Source of the DNA: Torreya grandis | Lineage: Eukaryota > Streptophyta > Pinopsida > Cupressales > Taxaceae | Length of the DNA stretch: 64,000 nt | Assembly: GCA_037957365.1 (NCBI GenBank) | Contig: JARHVA010002684.1 | Coordinates: 1,426,001 to 1,490,000 of the forward strand | Direction of reading: 5' to 3' | In this document: positions 1 through 12,545 of the stretch, one piece after another | Layout: each line of letters starts with the position of its first letter | Position numbering within the stretch: position 1 is the first letter of the stretch | Notes under the pieces: model-generated | Told to the model about the DNA's origin: nothing | The model's input: the letters and a program-made list of their open reading frames with translations, nothing else | The model's database searches: none | Program-made: the position numbers and the translations under genes

Positions 1-451
1 TGCCCTTTGGGAAAGTTGCAATGGTCCTGTCGCCGATCAAGTGCCCTCCGCAAGAGCTTCTGTCCTTTGTCTGTGCCTTTTTCAGAAAAATTGTAGGACA
101 CCCGAGCTTTTTGTAGGGCACCTAGTTTTTTTGCAGGGGTCCTTATTCCCTTGAATTTCTGCGGGCTTTGACTTCTCTCTTGGATTTCTTCGGACTTTTG
201 TTCGAAGGAATTCCTTCGGACAAAAATTCCGAAGGAATTATTCCTTGGTCTTTTCTTGCTTTTCAAAGACTTATCTCTTTTGAATTCTCCGAAGTATTCC
301 TTCGGACAAAAAGTCCAAAGGAATTACTTCCTTTGCTGGAGACTCTTTCCTTTGTAATTTCCTACGGACTTATGTCCTTTGCACTTTTCCGAAGCTATGT
401 GACATTCTGCCTTCTTTGCCCGAAGGAAATCCTATGGAAGAATTGTCAACA
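1..451 (-). mobile_element. Partial palindrome-rich LTR, 5' end only
   Basis: The stretch is the reverse complement, with small differences, of the first part of the LTR at 38568-42024. Read on the minus strand it starts at 451 with TGTTGACAATTC, the terminus used by that LTR family, and runs off the left edge of the window. It carries several TTCCTTCGGAC / GTCCGAAGGAA hairpins, for example around 209-238 and 298-330, and a GTGCCCTCCGCAAG block near 41-57. An open frame on the plus strand (168-464) is a by-product of these repeats and resembles no protein. Confidence 0.75.
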
Positions 452-2289
452 GTTCCTACAGTAGCCCTTAAAATGATAAGGAAATCAATTGAACAGACCC
501 TATGAAGGAATGTCTAAGCACAGGCTAACTACCCTGTTTTTGGGTAAAGCCCTAGAGAATATTGTTATCGATTGAGTCTACAAACATACATAAATAGTTA
601 AACAATTAAGGTTGCTTACTAACCTTGCCATTAGCTCTTAACAAGCTAGGCATCTGTCTAAACAACGCTCAACTCTTTTAAGAGCAGTCATAGGACTATC
701 AAGCCTGAGTATTACACATCTATAATGTAGAATAACGTGCTCTGTTAGTTCTTAACAACCAACTTTCAACTGTAGACAATACAATCTCAAACACATATCT
801 TGCACAAGGTTCCTCTAGAAAAACTTTACCTCTCACCAATGTATTTAGAGAAAGAAGTACCACCCCTATTCTTACGAGTGTACTAGGAAAGATCCTTCTT
901 ATTCACAGTTGCCCCACACAGTAAACTGTTCTAATAGTCTACTCATAGTAATGTACATAAATATCAATTTCAATACCAGTTCAATTCAACATTAAATTCG
1001 TAGATTCAAACAACCTTAGCTCTAGGATAATAAGGATACCAAAAGGGAATCCAAGTTTATTTAGTAAAACAAAACTACACTAAAAAACTCAGCCATTAAA
1101 AACCTGTACAAGAAGTCATATAATATTCTTTATACAATGCCTCAAAAGGCTTTCTTTTATTTTGCTATTCATAACCATATAACCTTCCATTCTAAATCAT
1201 AATGTAATAACAAAGTCAATCCAGATATAAGTGCAGTCTTGAAAACCTTCAGAAAAAGCATTCTTTTTACGAGCTATTATCCTGTAAAACTGCATTTGTC
1301 ATGAAAATATAAGTCAACATAATGCTGGAATGTCCTTCCTTTATACATCAGAACATGCAAGAAAAAATTCATTAATGCAACCCCAATGAAAAACATCCTT
1401 AAAGATAGGGTTAGAGATCCAAAGTAGTTCATCAAAAGAATACAAGTAATTTCTTAGAAGACATTTCCACATATTATTTTTTACAAATACCAATATATCT
1501 TGCCTAGAACGGATAATACCCAATATACCCATAAAGCAGAATTCTCATCACAGCAAGGAGAATAACCAATACCTGTTACTGTTCAAATTCCGTCAATCAC
1601 TTCACACAACAACCAATGCACATACATTTATACATCCCTATGTGTATGTGGCTGCATTTGCATAGAAATGTACACCAACATAGCAATGCCGTCATAAAGG
1701 ATTTTACAGTCTTTATCCATGATACACGCTAGGGTTTCAGAGAGAGTGCAACACACAAGAATTAAACTCAAACATGTTCTGAGGTATAAGGAAAAAGAGA
1801 CATGCTTGGGATTACAAAGGTAATGGAAATACAGATGCCCCCTAACTCCCCATAACTAGTAGATGTGCCCTGGACTCCTCTACTCAGCCAAGTGTCTCAT
1901 GTATACAGGTATATAAATATGTAACATCATTGGAGGCTAGGGTTTACAGACTGATTATTACGGATTTTAAACAATAGCAAACAGAAATTATTAACCCTAA
2001 AAAAACATCTTTCCTTTTGTTATTCTTCTTGAGGCTAGGGTTTCCATGAACGTACAACTGTCACTAACAACTTCAAGATGTGGTCTAACTGCTTGCATGG
2101 CTCAATCAATGTCACAATGAATTTTGCATGGTTTTCACACGATGGCTCTGATTTTATTTTCTAATTTACTGATTTCATTCCATTGAGCTTGATAAGTATT
2201 TTTTAGAAGTTCTTTGGTTTCTTCAAAGCTTTCCTTCTGTTTAGCTAGGTGTTCTCAGGCTTTTGCAAGATGTTGATTTGCACTTGCTA
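452..2289. other. No gene recognised
   Basis: AT-rich sequence with no long open frame and no retroelement domain that I can read. It may be intron of the host gene or old decayed repeat. Confidence 0.5.
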
Positions 2290-3990
2290 TTTCCTTTTTC
2301 AATCATTTAATTTCAGCGCTTTTGATCTTAAAAGATATTTTATTTCCTTGTTTTCTTTTTCTAGAGATTTATCCTTCGCTTTTTCTGTTTCATGTTGTTT
2401 CTTTGTTTTTTTAAGCTGGTCTTGTACCTTCTTCAATTTGTTGCTTTTCTCTACATAGTTGAGATCCACTGCTTCATTTGCCTTATTTTTCACCATTACC
2501 TTCTCTTCTGCTATTCTTTTTGTCAGATTAATATCATTGCCTTCTACCAGGTAATCCTCTGGTATCATTTGACATTCTGGTTTGATTATTCTTGGTGTAA
2601 TCAGGGTCAGATCCTAATCCATGTATGACAGCTTTGACATCAGTTTCAATTGGCATCTAGATTTCTTGGTTTGGTTTTGTGCATCGATTCTACTGTATGC
2701 ATGCCCTTGTTTCTCTAAAATTATTGCTCCCATGGTATATTTTTCCAATGTTTTCTTGTTCATTTTGGGCTTATACTGAGAAGAATCCAATATTTTTTCC
2801 TCTTCATCTTCATTACCACCATCTATATCATGGAAACCGTCTATGGGATGTTCTTGGGTCCACATCTCAGAAAAGACTTGATCATCATCATTATGCCAAA
2901 GTTCACTTTGCATGTCTCCTACTTGGCATTTCATGATATACCAATTTAGTTGCTTCTCCCTGCTCTAGCTACTTTTATCCAATTCAGTTTTGAATCTTGG
3001 AGGTTCTTTAGTTGGATTAGCATTAGGCACTTTTCTCTTGTAAAAGTGCCTCCAAGTCATTGCTTCAGGAGGAATTGATAAGTTGATATTTTCCACCTTA
3101 ATGAGAGCTTCTTCCCAAGAGGCCAGGTTAGCTATTTTTTCAAGATCTGGCCTGCTTTCATGAATGAAAGAGGTAAACTTTTATTCAGTCATCAGAGAAT
3201 TGCATATTCTCCTAGGATCATGTTTTCAATATGAATCAAGCTCAAACATGGCTGATTTCAGAATGTTTGCAGTGGACATCAAGGAATTCCTATCAAATTT
3301 CAGTTCGACATGGAAAATAGGCAAAATTGGCAAATAAGCCTTCTTATTCTTGCCATGGAAATTGTTGGCATCTATCTCAGGATGTATTCTAGTAACAAAA
3401 TCCTATGAGAAACATATTTAGGCAATATATTAGGATGGAGTCTCCTTCCATAATATCTGATGACAGTGTGGTTCTCAAAAAGAAACCAATCAGCTGAATG
3501 GGGTCTTCCATGTGGCTAGAGCAAGTCAATGCAACATTGGTGTAATCTTGGAATTTCTTCACCCAGTGTCAACTCGTATATAGGGATGATGATTTTCTCA
3601 TAGAATGTGGAATAGCTTGATTCTCTTCCTTCTCTCCTTATGGACAAACACCACTCATCTACATATACCAATTTTCCCAAATTATCACTATCAAAGATGG
3701 GAACTCATTTAAACAGATATTTGAATTCAAAGAGGAAAATTTAGCACATGATGGAATAGTACCAGAAAGTTTTGGCTGTCTCGAAATTAATCAGGTCATA
3801 CTGTATGGTGGCAGCAATATATTGGCAGTAGTCATACAAAATTCGCTGATCTTCATTTAGTTGAATTGTTGAGAAAATTTCCAACAGAATTTCATTTATC
3901 TGGGTGTCTTCTGTGGGTCTTGTTGAATTGCCTTTCCCTTATCTGCTATAGTAGTATTTCAGTGTTCCTTCCGGTTGATTTCTGCAATCA
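2290..3990 (-). pseudogene. Decayed coding relic of unknown family
   Basis: On the minus strand, stretches of protein-like sequence in one or two frames follow each other from about 3930 down to 2299, broken by several stops and frame changes. Near 3500-3410 the translation gives ADWFLFENHTVIRYYGR, which looks like a genuine conserved protein segment. Downstream (2934-2614) is an acidic stretch with clustered D/E, and 2568-2299 is lysine- and glutamate-rich coiled-coil-like sequence. I do not recognise the family with certainty. It resembles unannotated open frames that recur in plant genomes and may belong to a transposable element. No start codon or terminal repeats were found. Confidence 0.4.
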
Positions 3991-4912
3991 AATGAAGTGA
4001 ATTAACTTTAAAATTGGCTTAAGGCTTCGGCGTTGTGTGACATTTGGAGATTCGTAGGCAAAAAATGAGCAAGAGATGTAGGGTACGAAAATAGAAGCTG
4101 TTATAAGCTTGTATGGAATAACAAGTGACTGAAAGTATTTAATGAGGATGATGCAAGCTTGTTCTTTAATGAAGGCTTTTTAAATCCCAATAAATTCATC
4201 ACTTTTTAATATGAATCTTGTTTCATGGGACACTGTTGATTTCTAACTTGTTCAAACAATTATTATTTAGGCTTGTGATTTATGTTAGCTTGAATTTAAG
4301 CTTGGGAAACTAGTGCGAGACAGTTTGTGAATTGTCAGATTCAAGGACACGTGTAGGACTGCTGTGTAGTTTCGGCGGGCTTGAACTTGGGATGATTCAA
4401 ACATAGGTTTGACTGCGAAATAGGATTCTGGGTTTCAGTTAAGGATTAAGTTGTAGGTAAAGTGCCTTTAACTATGCTCTTAAGCTTATTTCGGGAGTTT
4501 TTATCAAGCTTATGGGTGAAGGCTAGTGTTGATTGTGAAAAGGGACAAAGCTTGGGAACAAATAAATAAGATAAAGTAACGGCTTATTACCTTTCTCACA
4601 AAGCTTGTATTTTGGGGAGATTTGGCTTTATTGGAGTCAAAGTGAGTTTGACTGCAAAAAGGATCAAGTCGGTATTAAGCTTTGATCACAGTTTTGATCA
4701 TGGCTTGCATAAAATAGAGTTATACAAAGGGGTTTTTTACGTTATCTTTTAAGCTTTGATCTATTTTATCATTTCAACATGATTTGTGGATAAAATGGGT
4801 TAGCATCAAAATTTTAAAAAGGGGTATTGTTGTTTAGGGAGACAACAACTTCAACTTCAAATTTTGTAAGGCTTAGAACAGCTACATCAGGTTTAAGTTG
4901 GGCTCATAAAAG
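3991..4912 (+). repeat. Probable 5' LTR of a Ty3/gypsy relic (end only)
   Basis: No coding sequence is visible. The stretch ends directly before a primer-binding-site-like motif at 4913 that precedes a gypsy gag, so its right part should be the 5' LTR of that element. Its left boundary and a second LTR copy were not found. Confidence 0.35.
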
Positions 4913-4925
4913 TGGTATCCAAGCC
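4913..4925 (+). other. Primer binding site, initiator-Met-tRNA type
   Basis: TGGTATCCAAGCC differs by two bases from the usual plant PBS TGGTATCAGAGCC, which is complementary to the 3' end of initiator methionine tRNA. It lies about 300 bases upstream of a gypsy gag on the same strand. Confidence 0.5.
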
Positions 4926-6720
4926 ACTTTCTTGGCCTTATGGGACAGCACCAAAAAATGACTCCTCATCTAGAGGTCTGAAAGTGCCTTATTAGTAGAG
5001 GAGGCAATTAAAACCCCACTTGAAGAAATGAAAGAAACCAAGGACGAGATGAGCCAAGCTTTTTGTTCATTGATTGTGCTCATGGAAAGAAGGGAAAGAG
5101 GAGATGGGCATAGCATATAAGAGGAAGGGTATAAGAGACCATGAGACTTGGGAAGAGAGGCTAACCAACATGATGGAAATCAAAATCCTTTGTTGGAAAG
5201 TGGGTTAATCAAAGAAATCAGGGTTGTCAAGAGAACCGAGAAAAAAATCTCTAAATCAGAGGTTGCTTGAGAAAATTCTTATTCCTAAGTTTGATGGGGT
5301 CAATGAAGAGATTAAATCCCGGGCTTGGATAGGGAAGCTATCTCATTTATTTCAGCTGAATCCTATGGAGGACTTTGAAAACATCCAATTTGCCACCTTG
5401 ATAGGCCTGCATTTGATTGGTGGCTGATGGTTGAGTGTGAGCAAGAAGAGGAGGATGTAGGCGATCAACTTGAAATAACCACATGGGATCAATTTGTGAC
5501 AACATTTTCTTACCAATTTGAGGCCTTCACACAAGAAGATTACTTCTTGGCTCGCATGAATATGAAGACAAGGAGGAATAGTGGTGTACTACACCAGGGA
5601 ATTCTGCCAAACTATCTTGCCGGTGGAGAATATCTCTCCATGAAGGGCAATTGCTATGTATATTGATGGAATTGAAAGATTCCATTAGAGAACATGTCAA
5701 GGCTTTGAAGCCTACAACTCTTGAGGAAGCCATCTAACAAGCAAAAGCCTATTTGGAGGTGGTTAAGAATTGATTTACAGTAGGGACTACCCCCAAACCA
5801 GCCTGACTGCAAAGGAGGGATCAAAAGGTAACGTGAGAACTAATCCTCTTAATTCAGTTACTGGTCAGGCAAAGGGAAGAATAGTAGACTGTCTGATCAT
5901 TGCTGATTTATGCTGAAAGGGGCTTAGTTTTAATTGTAAAGAGGTTTGCTCAAATGGACTCAAGTGTAAATCTCTTGTAATCATCCATATGATTGAAGTT
6001 GTGGATGAAGAAATTAAGGAGGTTGCTGAAACTAATCTTGAAGAAACAATAGAAATAGAAGAAAATAGCCATGTAGTCGACCGCGATCAGTATGGAAAAA
6101 CCGTTCTTTCACTTGCTTCCTTGATGGGAATTGCCAAATATCAAGCCCTTATAGTAAAAAGCAAAGTGAAGGGACGAACTGTGGTGATTCTCATTGATTC
6201 CGGAAGCATTTATAATTTCATAGATGCAAGGTAGGTGGCATAAACAGGTCTTAAGATTGCCCCATTACAATTTTTTCAGGTTTCAATGGTCAATGACAGC
6301 ATGATGGAATGATAAATTACAGCTGGATAACTATGAATTGATTTCTGATTTTTGTGCGTTTGCTCTTGTAGGGGCTGATGTGGTTGTAGGAGTGCAATGT
6401 TTGAAGACCTTGCATGAATTCCGGATGAATCTTGATGAACTGTACATCAAATTTAAAAGGCAGCAACTGATTATGATTAGAGGACTTCTAACAGCTGCAA
6501 ACAAAATGGTTACAGCTTATAAAATGGGCAAACAAATTGCAAAAGGTGAATTATATCACTCTCTAATTCTATGAAAGGCTTGCATATTAAAGTGGAAACA
6601 CAAAATCCATATACAGAGAAGGAAGCGCAGCAGCTGATTGATGAATATGCAATTGTTTTCAAGAACCCACCTCCAGGGCTATGTCCAAATGGAGGGAAAG
6701 AATGCATTAGCGAGTTGGAA
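4926..6720 (+). pseudogene. Ty3/gypsy gag-protease remnant
   Basis: Broken pieces of a gypsy polyprotein lie in order on the plus strand. Gag core is at 5224-5660, with the pattern AWIGKLSHLFQLNPM, then TWDQF and F. The aspartic protease follows at about 6100-6234, with active-site motif LIDSGS and SLMGIAKYQAL upstream. Next are DVVVGVQCLKTLHEF (about 6377-6421) and TEKEAQQLIDEYAIVF with PPPGL (about 6613-6680). The last two are typical of the stretch between protease and reverse transcriptase. At least three stops or frame changes separate the pieces, and reverse transcriptase itself is missing after 6720. It is a dead element. The PBS at 4913 gives its 5' end. Confidence 0.7.
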
Positions 6721-7883
6721 TTGGGTCCATATCCTGACATTTTTTCATCAGATTTCTTGCCTGCTGTAATTTTGTCACACATTTTGCATGCAGTCATTTT
6801 GTTAAACAGTTGGCAGACATCCACAGTCCCCTGGCACTGGAGCTGTGTGGCAACTAGTTTCAAGGAAGCACTGGCCAAAAATTGATTTACCAGCACTGGA
6901 GGCGCTTCACATATCCCAGGTATCATTTGCCAATGTCTGAACTCTCCTCTGATACCTCTGCATATGCTACTGCTTCCCATCACACTGAGTGGTACGCCCT
7001 GTGATGCTGAAGGTTTACAGCATTCTTGTGTAAATGGATCAATTGGCACTTCTGTTCAGGAGAGCGTTCTTGAACATATGTCCCAAGGCGAGACCCGAGT
7101 CGGACCATCTTCAGAGCATCCATGAATGTAAAGCTGAACTCTTTCAGGATATTTGCATGCTCATTAAGTCTGCGACTCTGCACTGCCAGGCTTCTTGTGG
7201 TGGAACACCATAGTTATGATCCAGCAGATGCAAAGTGGGTTTTTGGACATATTCTTCTGCAGGCCAGGAATGGCTTGGACTGTGGAAAAGTGTGCCGCTC
7301 ACCATTTTTGCCTCAATAACGTAGTAGTATGGTATACGCTATTCAAGAAGGCTCAGTTGTAGTTGGGGTCTATCAATTGACGCGTGAGTGATGAAATTGG
7401 CTATTTATTAAGCAGAACAAGAATTTGTGTCCCTATCTGTTGTATCACATGTTGTTATTGAAACCCCTGATCAAATGGCTCAATGCTGCTTTTGTTTATT
7501 GCTTTCAATCACTCAAATAGCTTTAGAAGTTTCACTCATTATAAAGGTTAATTACCATTATGAATCATTCACCCTGTGTCTTGTCATTACATTTTTAATT
7601 CTTTTTAATAATCAACATATGCTTCCATTAACTCCACAATCTTTTCATTTTGCTAATATTAATGGTAATTTATGATTTCACTTTATCGATCTTGATTCTT
7701 TGTTGATCTCTGGACAACCTTTTTATGCTTACTCATTATAATTTACTCCTGGATGATTCACCCAATTTATCTTAATGAAATAGAAAGAAATGTTCAGCAA
7801 TTCCATGTCTTTATTTAGTAATGCTTGGGTTCAGACATTTGTATAATTGATGTTTCTATCAATGGTTTTTCTTTCTATCCCAG
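6721..7883 (+). other. Unassigned; probable intron upstream of the first visible exon
   Basis: A mostly open but short frame is present at about 6890-7120 and another at 7122-7319, on the plus strand, but neither resembles a family I know. From 7330 to 7880 the sequence is AT-rich and ends in a pyrimidine tract and CAG at 7881-7883, the acceptor of the exon at 7884. Confidence 0.4.
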
Positions 7884-8085
7884 CTTATAGTGAATGGCCC
7901 TGCTGAAGTAGTACCATATTCTTTAAGAGATGTTGAAGCTGGCTTGAAATTCAACATTTTTGTTGCTCTCTCTGTGCAAACTTTGTTTGGGAGAGTTGTT
8001 TTGGACATGAGAAGAAATATCTGTACGGACCAAGCAGGCAATCCTTTTATGAGGAAAGAGAATAACAGTTTTGTTATTCATTTTG
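7884..8085 (+). CDS. Host gene, visible exon 1: Ig-like-repeat plant protein
   Basis: The exon starts after a CAG acceptor (7881-7883) in phase 0 and ends one base into a codon before GTGAGT at 8086. It encodes 67 codons beginning LIVNGPAEVVPYSL and containing CTDQAGNPFMRKE near its end. The C-D-x-AGN pattern followed by a short F-x-I-x-F strand is characteristic of the last strands of Ig-like domains in large extracellular proteins. The split codon G+AT gives Asp, so the join reads VIHFDRRPVDVN across the 243-base intron. I infer a large membrane or secreted plant protein of uncertain function and do not assign a name. Upstream exons were not found in the window. Codons are intact and no stops occur, which argues for a working gene rather than a relic. 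Confidence 0.7.
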
Positions 8086-8328
8086 GTGAGTTGGAAATTC
8101 AAGCATGTTTTTCTTTCATAGAAACAATTGGTCAAGTATGGTTGATGATGTCCGTAAATTAAGTGTACATTAGTTGGGAATTGAACAGCAATCGGTAAAA
8201 TAAAATAATTGTGCAAGTCTTTGGTTTGCAAAAATGTAATTTTTTCAATAAAAAATAATTATTATCGCGATCGATTGGCATTTTGTAGAAAAATTAGGCT
8301 CTCACACATAATCACTGCTCTGTGGCAG

Positions 8329-8573
8329 ATAGGAGGCCAGTTGATGTCAACTTATGGACACCAATCCCAGAGTTACAAATGGATATTGATAATGAACTGC
8401 GGACCATACAAGCAACAAACAAAGTAGAAAATTTGAAGATCTTTTTGGATTTTAACAATCCGATAGTTAATTCATCTGCAGAGATTCTGAGTGTCTTGCA
8501 CTTGCAATCAAATACAGGGCTTCTTATGCCAATTCATCGGAAAAGTCATGGGAATCGACAATTTGCTTTTCAA
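8329..8573 (+). CDS. Host gene, visible exon 2
   Basis: The exon begins after CAG at 8326-8328 and ends at CAA before GTATGT at 8574, so it closes in phase 0. It encodes about 81 codons without a stop, including TVWQATNK-like sequence (read here as RTIQATNKVENLKIFLDF) followed by NPIVNSSAEIL, the strand pattern of a second Ig-like repeat. The next visible exon in the same strand and phase lies 37.4 kb downstream. The 3' splice partner is therefore proposed on phase, order and protein continuity, not on any transcript. Confidence 0.7.
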
Positions 8574-9388
8574 GTATGTATCCAAGCAAATGACCTGAAA
8601 TGAATGGCCTTTTTCCACCTTTAGAAAGTAGCTTGCTTACTTTTGCATGCTTTTTATATGCTTTGAATACTTGCTAAGTAAAGTTCTTCTCAATCTAAAA
8701 TATTGAAGTTTTATAGATACTTTAAAAATTGAAGTACAGAACCGTCTTCAGACATCATGTTTATTAGATAACCATGCTATCCTTTGGGAGGTTTATTGAA
8801 TAAATAAACGTGAGGTATTACTGACATGGATTACTTTTGTGTCATGCTTGTCATATCAGAATGGCTTGTGTTCCAAAGCCATTTCAAAATTATAAACCCT
8901 AATATTTTCTAATGGGGGACTACATTCCCACCCACCTTAGCCCTAAATGAGTTAGTTGAAACTTAGAAAATCAAGGAATGGGAAATTGTTAAAGTATCTA
9001 ACTGTAGGCGGATATTTTCAGATTGCAAACTAGGAAACATGTGTATGGTAGGTGAAGTCTTAAGGAAAACATAAAATTTACTACCAACACGTATATTTTG
9101 GTGAATTTATCAAACTTTATATAGATTTTATATGAAACGTCAGCAAATGTATTTTCAAAAAATTGTTGTTTTGCAGTCTAAAATTAAAAAAAATTGTCAA
9201 AAATTAGCCAAATGGTGAAAAATAGCCCTTAAAAAATACTTTTGAACCTGAGAGTAAATTTAAACAAAGGTCATGAAAAGGCATCATTTGCCATGATTTT
9301 TTGTAGCGTGAGACCTCGAGTGTCTTTGATGTGCTTTTTTCCTTGTAAGAATAGAGATAAAATGGTCATAAATGTAAGTCAAATGTAC

Positions 9389-9397
9389 CTATATAAG
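9389..9397 (+). promoter_or_regulatory. TATA box of the split Copia LTR
   Basis: CTATATAAG, about 220 LTR bases before the PBS once the nested element is removed. Confidence 0.4.
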
Positions 9398-9430
9398 TAC
9401 ATTAACATAGCAAGTAAATGTGCAATCTTA

Positions 9431-10606
9431 TGAAATGTCCCATTTTCGGGATATTTTTTGAATTGTGAAATTTATTGCAAACCCTAGATAAAAATTAATT
9501 TTCTGATTTTTCCAACAACAAACCCTAGCTGAATTGAACTTTTCAAATATAGCACAAACTTATGATAAACCCAACAAACCAATTGGGGTTTTCAACAAAC
9601 AAGTTTTGCCCTTCAAAAATATGAAACCTCAAATCCTAGGCATTCCAATCTGAAATAATTAATTTATTTTATGGCTGATTTATCATGCAACAACATTTCA
9701 TGGAACCTTCATAAATTGCACCAAAAAGACTAAATAAATATGCATAACTTATTATGATTTTTTTGAATATATTTGAGGTCCAAATGTCCTCCAAAATCCT
9801 CACAAAAATCAGAAATAAATTCAAGAACATAGAAAATTCAGAATATTATTTGGGCACAAAATAGCCCTCTAAACCCTAAAAATTCAGCTCTAAACCAATT
9901 TGCCCTAGCTGGAATAATTTGACAATAAATTCACAAACTCTAGGAGGGTTATTCCCATGTATAGTAGCGCTTAATGGGGTCTTCAACACAAGTGGCCAAG
10001 TCGCCACCCTCTAGAGCTCTCCAAAAACTTATAATGTCTTCCAATAACAAGCCACACAACCCCAACACGCAACCACACTTGCCAAAGCAAGTCGCCACCC
10101 TAGGAGAGGGTCAAATCACTGAATTACTAAATCTAAAATGCAATTACATCATCTGAAAGTAGTGTTGCCCTTAATAGGACTAGAGGTTTTCGTCTCCAAA
10201 CCTGTGTCCTTGAAGGTTTTCGTCTTCAAGTCACCTAGCCAAGCATTTCGTGCTTTAGCTTCAAAATCCAATACCATAAATTCATGGTAACCTTTCAAAA
10301 GATCATCCTACCACCTCTTATACCAAAACTTCCGACAAGTCCTTAAAAAGGGGCACTCCACTTGGAGGGAGAGTTAAAGTGAATTTAAAATATCTTTTCC
10401 TTCTTCATTAAGGGTTAAGCTAACCCTTTCTCACAAGCTATCTTTTAAGTTATAATATAACAAGATATATAAAAAATGTATCTTTTATAACTTAAAATTT
10501 TAACTAATGTTTCCATCTTTTCCTTTGTTCCCTTAGCATAGGGAAAGCACCAAAGAACCGGGCTAAAGGTCATGTTTATGCTTAAGCCAAAAAGGGGGAC
10601 ATAACA
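9431..10606 (-). repeat. LTR of the 9431-15341 element (3' LTR)
   Basis: 1176 bases, starting TGAAATGTCCC and ending GGGGACATAACA on the plus strand. Clearly the same sequence as 14153-15341, with scattered substitutions and small gaps. Confidence 0.85.
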
Positions 10607-12545
10607 TCCTCCTTGCTCAAAATTGCTTGTCCTCAAGCAATTGTAATATTCACGGGAGTGTCCCAACACTCCTTGTGATGTATTGGCTACCTGTAAATGT
10701 TTTCCAAAGAAGGGAAACCTCCATCCAAAACCTCCCCTTGCTGTACTTGTGATTTGAGGGCTGCCCCCAAGTGTCGTTAAGTGCCATAACAATCTTCTAT
10801 AGGCCTTTCATGCCCCCATATGCAATTGCCATGCATGTACCTGTTGTTTCTAAGAAGCCACAAGCCCTTAGCACCTCCCCAAATAACCTTCCAATCGCAT
10901 CTTATTTTAAACAACTTGCTGCCCCAAACATATGTTGCCCAACACAACTCAAAACAGCGGTTAATATGCCTCATCTCATGTACCAAACTCTTCAACATGG
11001 TCCTCGCACTAGCTGGAATTTGCCATGGTGAAGCCATGGACACTTGTTCCTTCATCCAAGAAGAAATTACCTCATCAACAGGAATGAATATGCGGATATG
11101 TGGGCTGTGATTGTGATGTACAGCCAGACGATTGCTCCAAAATGTTAACTTGTTCATTACCAAGTTGACCTCCAATAAGTCCTTCATCTCCATACTCTTC
11201 AAGGAAGCGATTGTGAATTCAAACATTATGCCAAAAGGGCTAGGGCTGTAGAAATGAATTAAACTGAAATGTATGACAAGGCTGCCCCTAATGAAAATTC
11301 CCTTTTGAAAGTGTGCTAGGTTGGGTGTGCTCCCATGGTATGCATTCCAAAACTTGTTAGGGTCTTTTATATGCCATGCCAAGTTCTCCCCAAACCAAAA
11401 TTGTAGCCTCCTCACTTGCAAAGAGAAAACAAACTCGAACCAATCTGGAAGTATACCTTGTAAGGGAATGTTATGGGTATGTAAGCAGTCATGCATGGAT
11501 CTCCTTATGTGTGTCATGTATTTTTCCACTTGCTGCCCTTTGTCAACATCTTTAAGCATGTATGCTTCACAAAATAAGTGCAACAAATATTCAAATTCAT
11601 CCACGAAAAAGTGTTGTACCTTACGCATACTTTCCCAACCTTTGCTATGCAAGAAGTGCCCAAATCATGAGCATTTACAGAACTTGTTAAGGGCTGTAAC
11701 CAGTCAAAAAAATCAGAATTTGTATCCTCGTAATACCGCTGCGTTTGCATCATCAACTTAGAATTTTCTGAGTGACAAAAATCAGACTTGATTGGTATCC
11801 TTTCCCTTTTCCATGTGGGCTGTAGTATGCTCCAATTTCCCATTTTTTGGTCCCCAACAGGGTGCTGGAATTGTTCTTCTAACTCAGAAATTTCCGAGTC
11901 AATAAGATCAGACTTGGCACAAGTATCTCCAGAATTTGTGTAGAGATGTGATATGCCAAAATTCTCATGATTTTCTGAGTGTTCTGTTGGCTGAGTTTTC
12001 CCACCTCTTTCTCTTCTTTTACCTTCATCCTTTTCAGAATTCCCCAAGCTTTCCAAACATGAAGCTGGGTGGGTTCTACCGCCTCCTCTTGGCTGCCCAA
12101 GTATAGAAATTAGAGTATCCTTAGTATTTCTCTTGGCCATTGCAAGTGATCTTCCTAATGATCTTACACATGGAACAAACACATTAGTAAAAACAATGGT
12201 GTTTAATAATACTCTTTTGATTTTCTTATCAAGCTCCATGATCATGAAGTGCATCCTTTCTTGATGCCTTGATTCTTCCTTGCAACTCTCTTTCACTCGG
12301 ATTTCAAAAGATATGTTCGTGTCATTCATGACATAGCTGTAGCAAGTTATTTCCCTCTTCTATCTTCCCTTGATAGTGGCTGGAAATCCACTTATACCAA
12401 TGTGAGCCACTCCCATGGTGTTGAGGTGTAAGAGGCACGCCTTTTTAGAGCCCATACTCATCATGGTGACAAAATACCTCAAGGAGAACAAACTGAAAAT
12501 GTTAAAAACAACAATTACTATGATCCTAGGACCATGATAACCCTT
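10607..12545 (-). CDS. Unknown accessory ORF of the non-autonomous element, frameshifted
   Basis: Two long minus-strand frames overlap. The first, 12329 to about 11660, holds a hydrophobic segment with the motif VLLNTIVFTNVFVPC (12168-12212). The second, 11652-10777 (291 residues, no stop), has protein-like composition with many W, F, H and M. A frameshift near 11655 probably separates two parts of one protein. The VLLNT-x2-F-x-N-x2-VPC motif recurs in the element at 50126-51068, which shows a shared protein family. I know no family for it. It is not reverse transcriptase, integrase or protease by motif. It lies between gag and the 3' LTR, where pol should be. Confidence 0.55.

Noticed and set aside
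6510..7049. 179-residue minus-strand open frame
   Set aside because: It runs antisense to the gypsy gag-protease relic for part of its length and has no recognisable domain.
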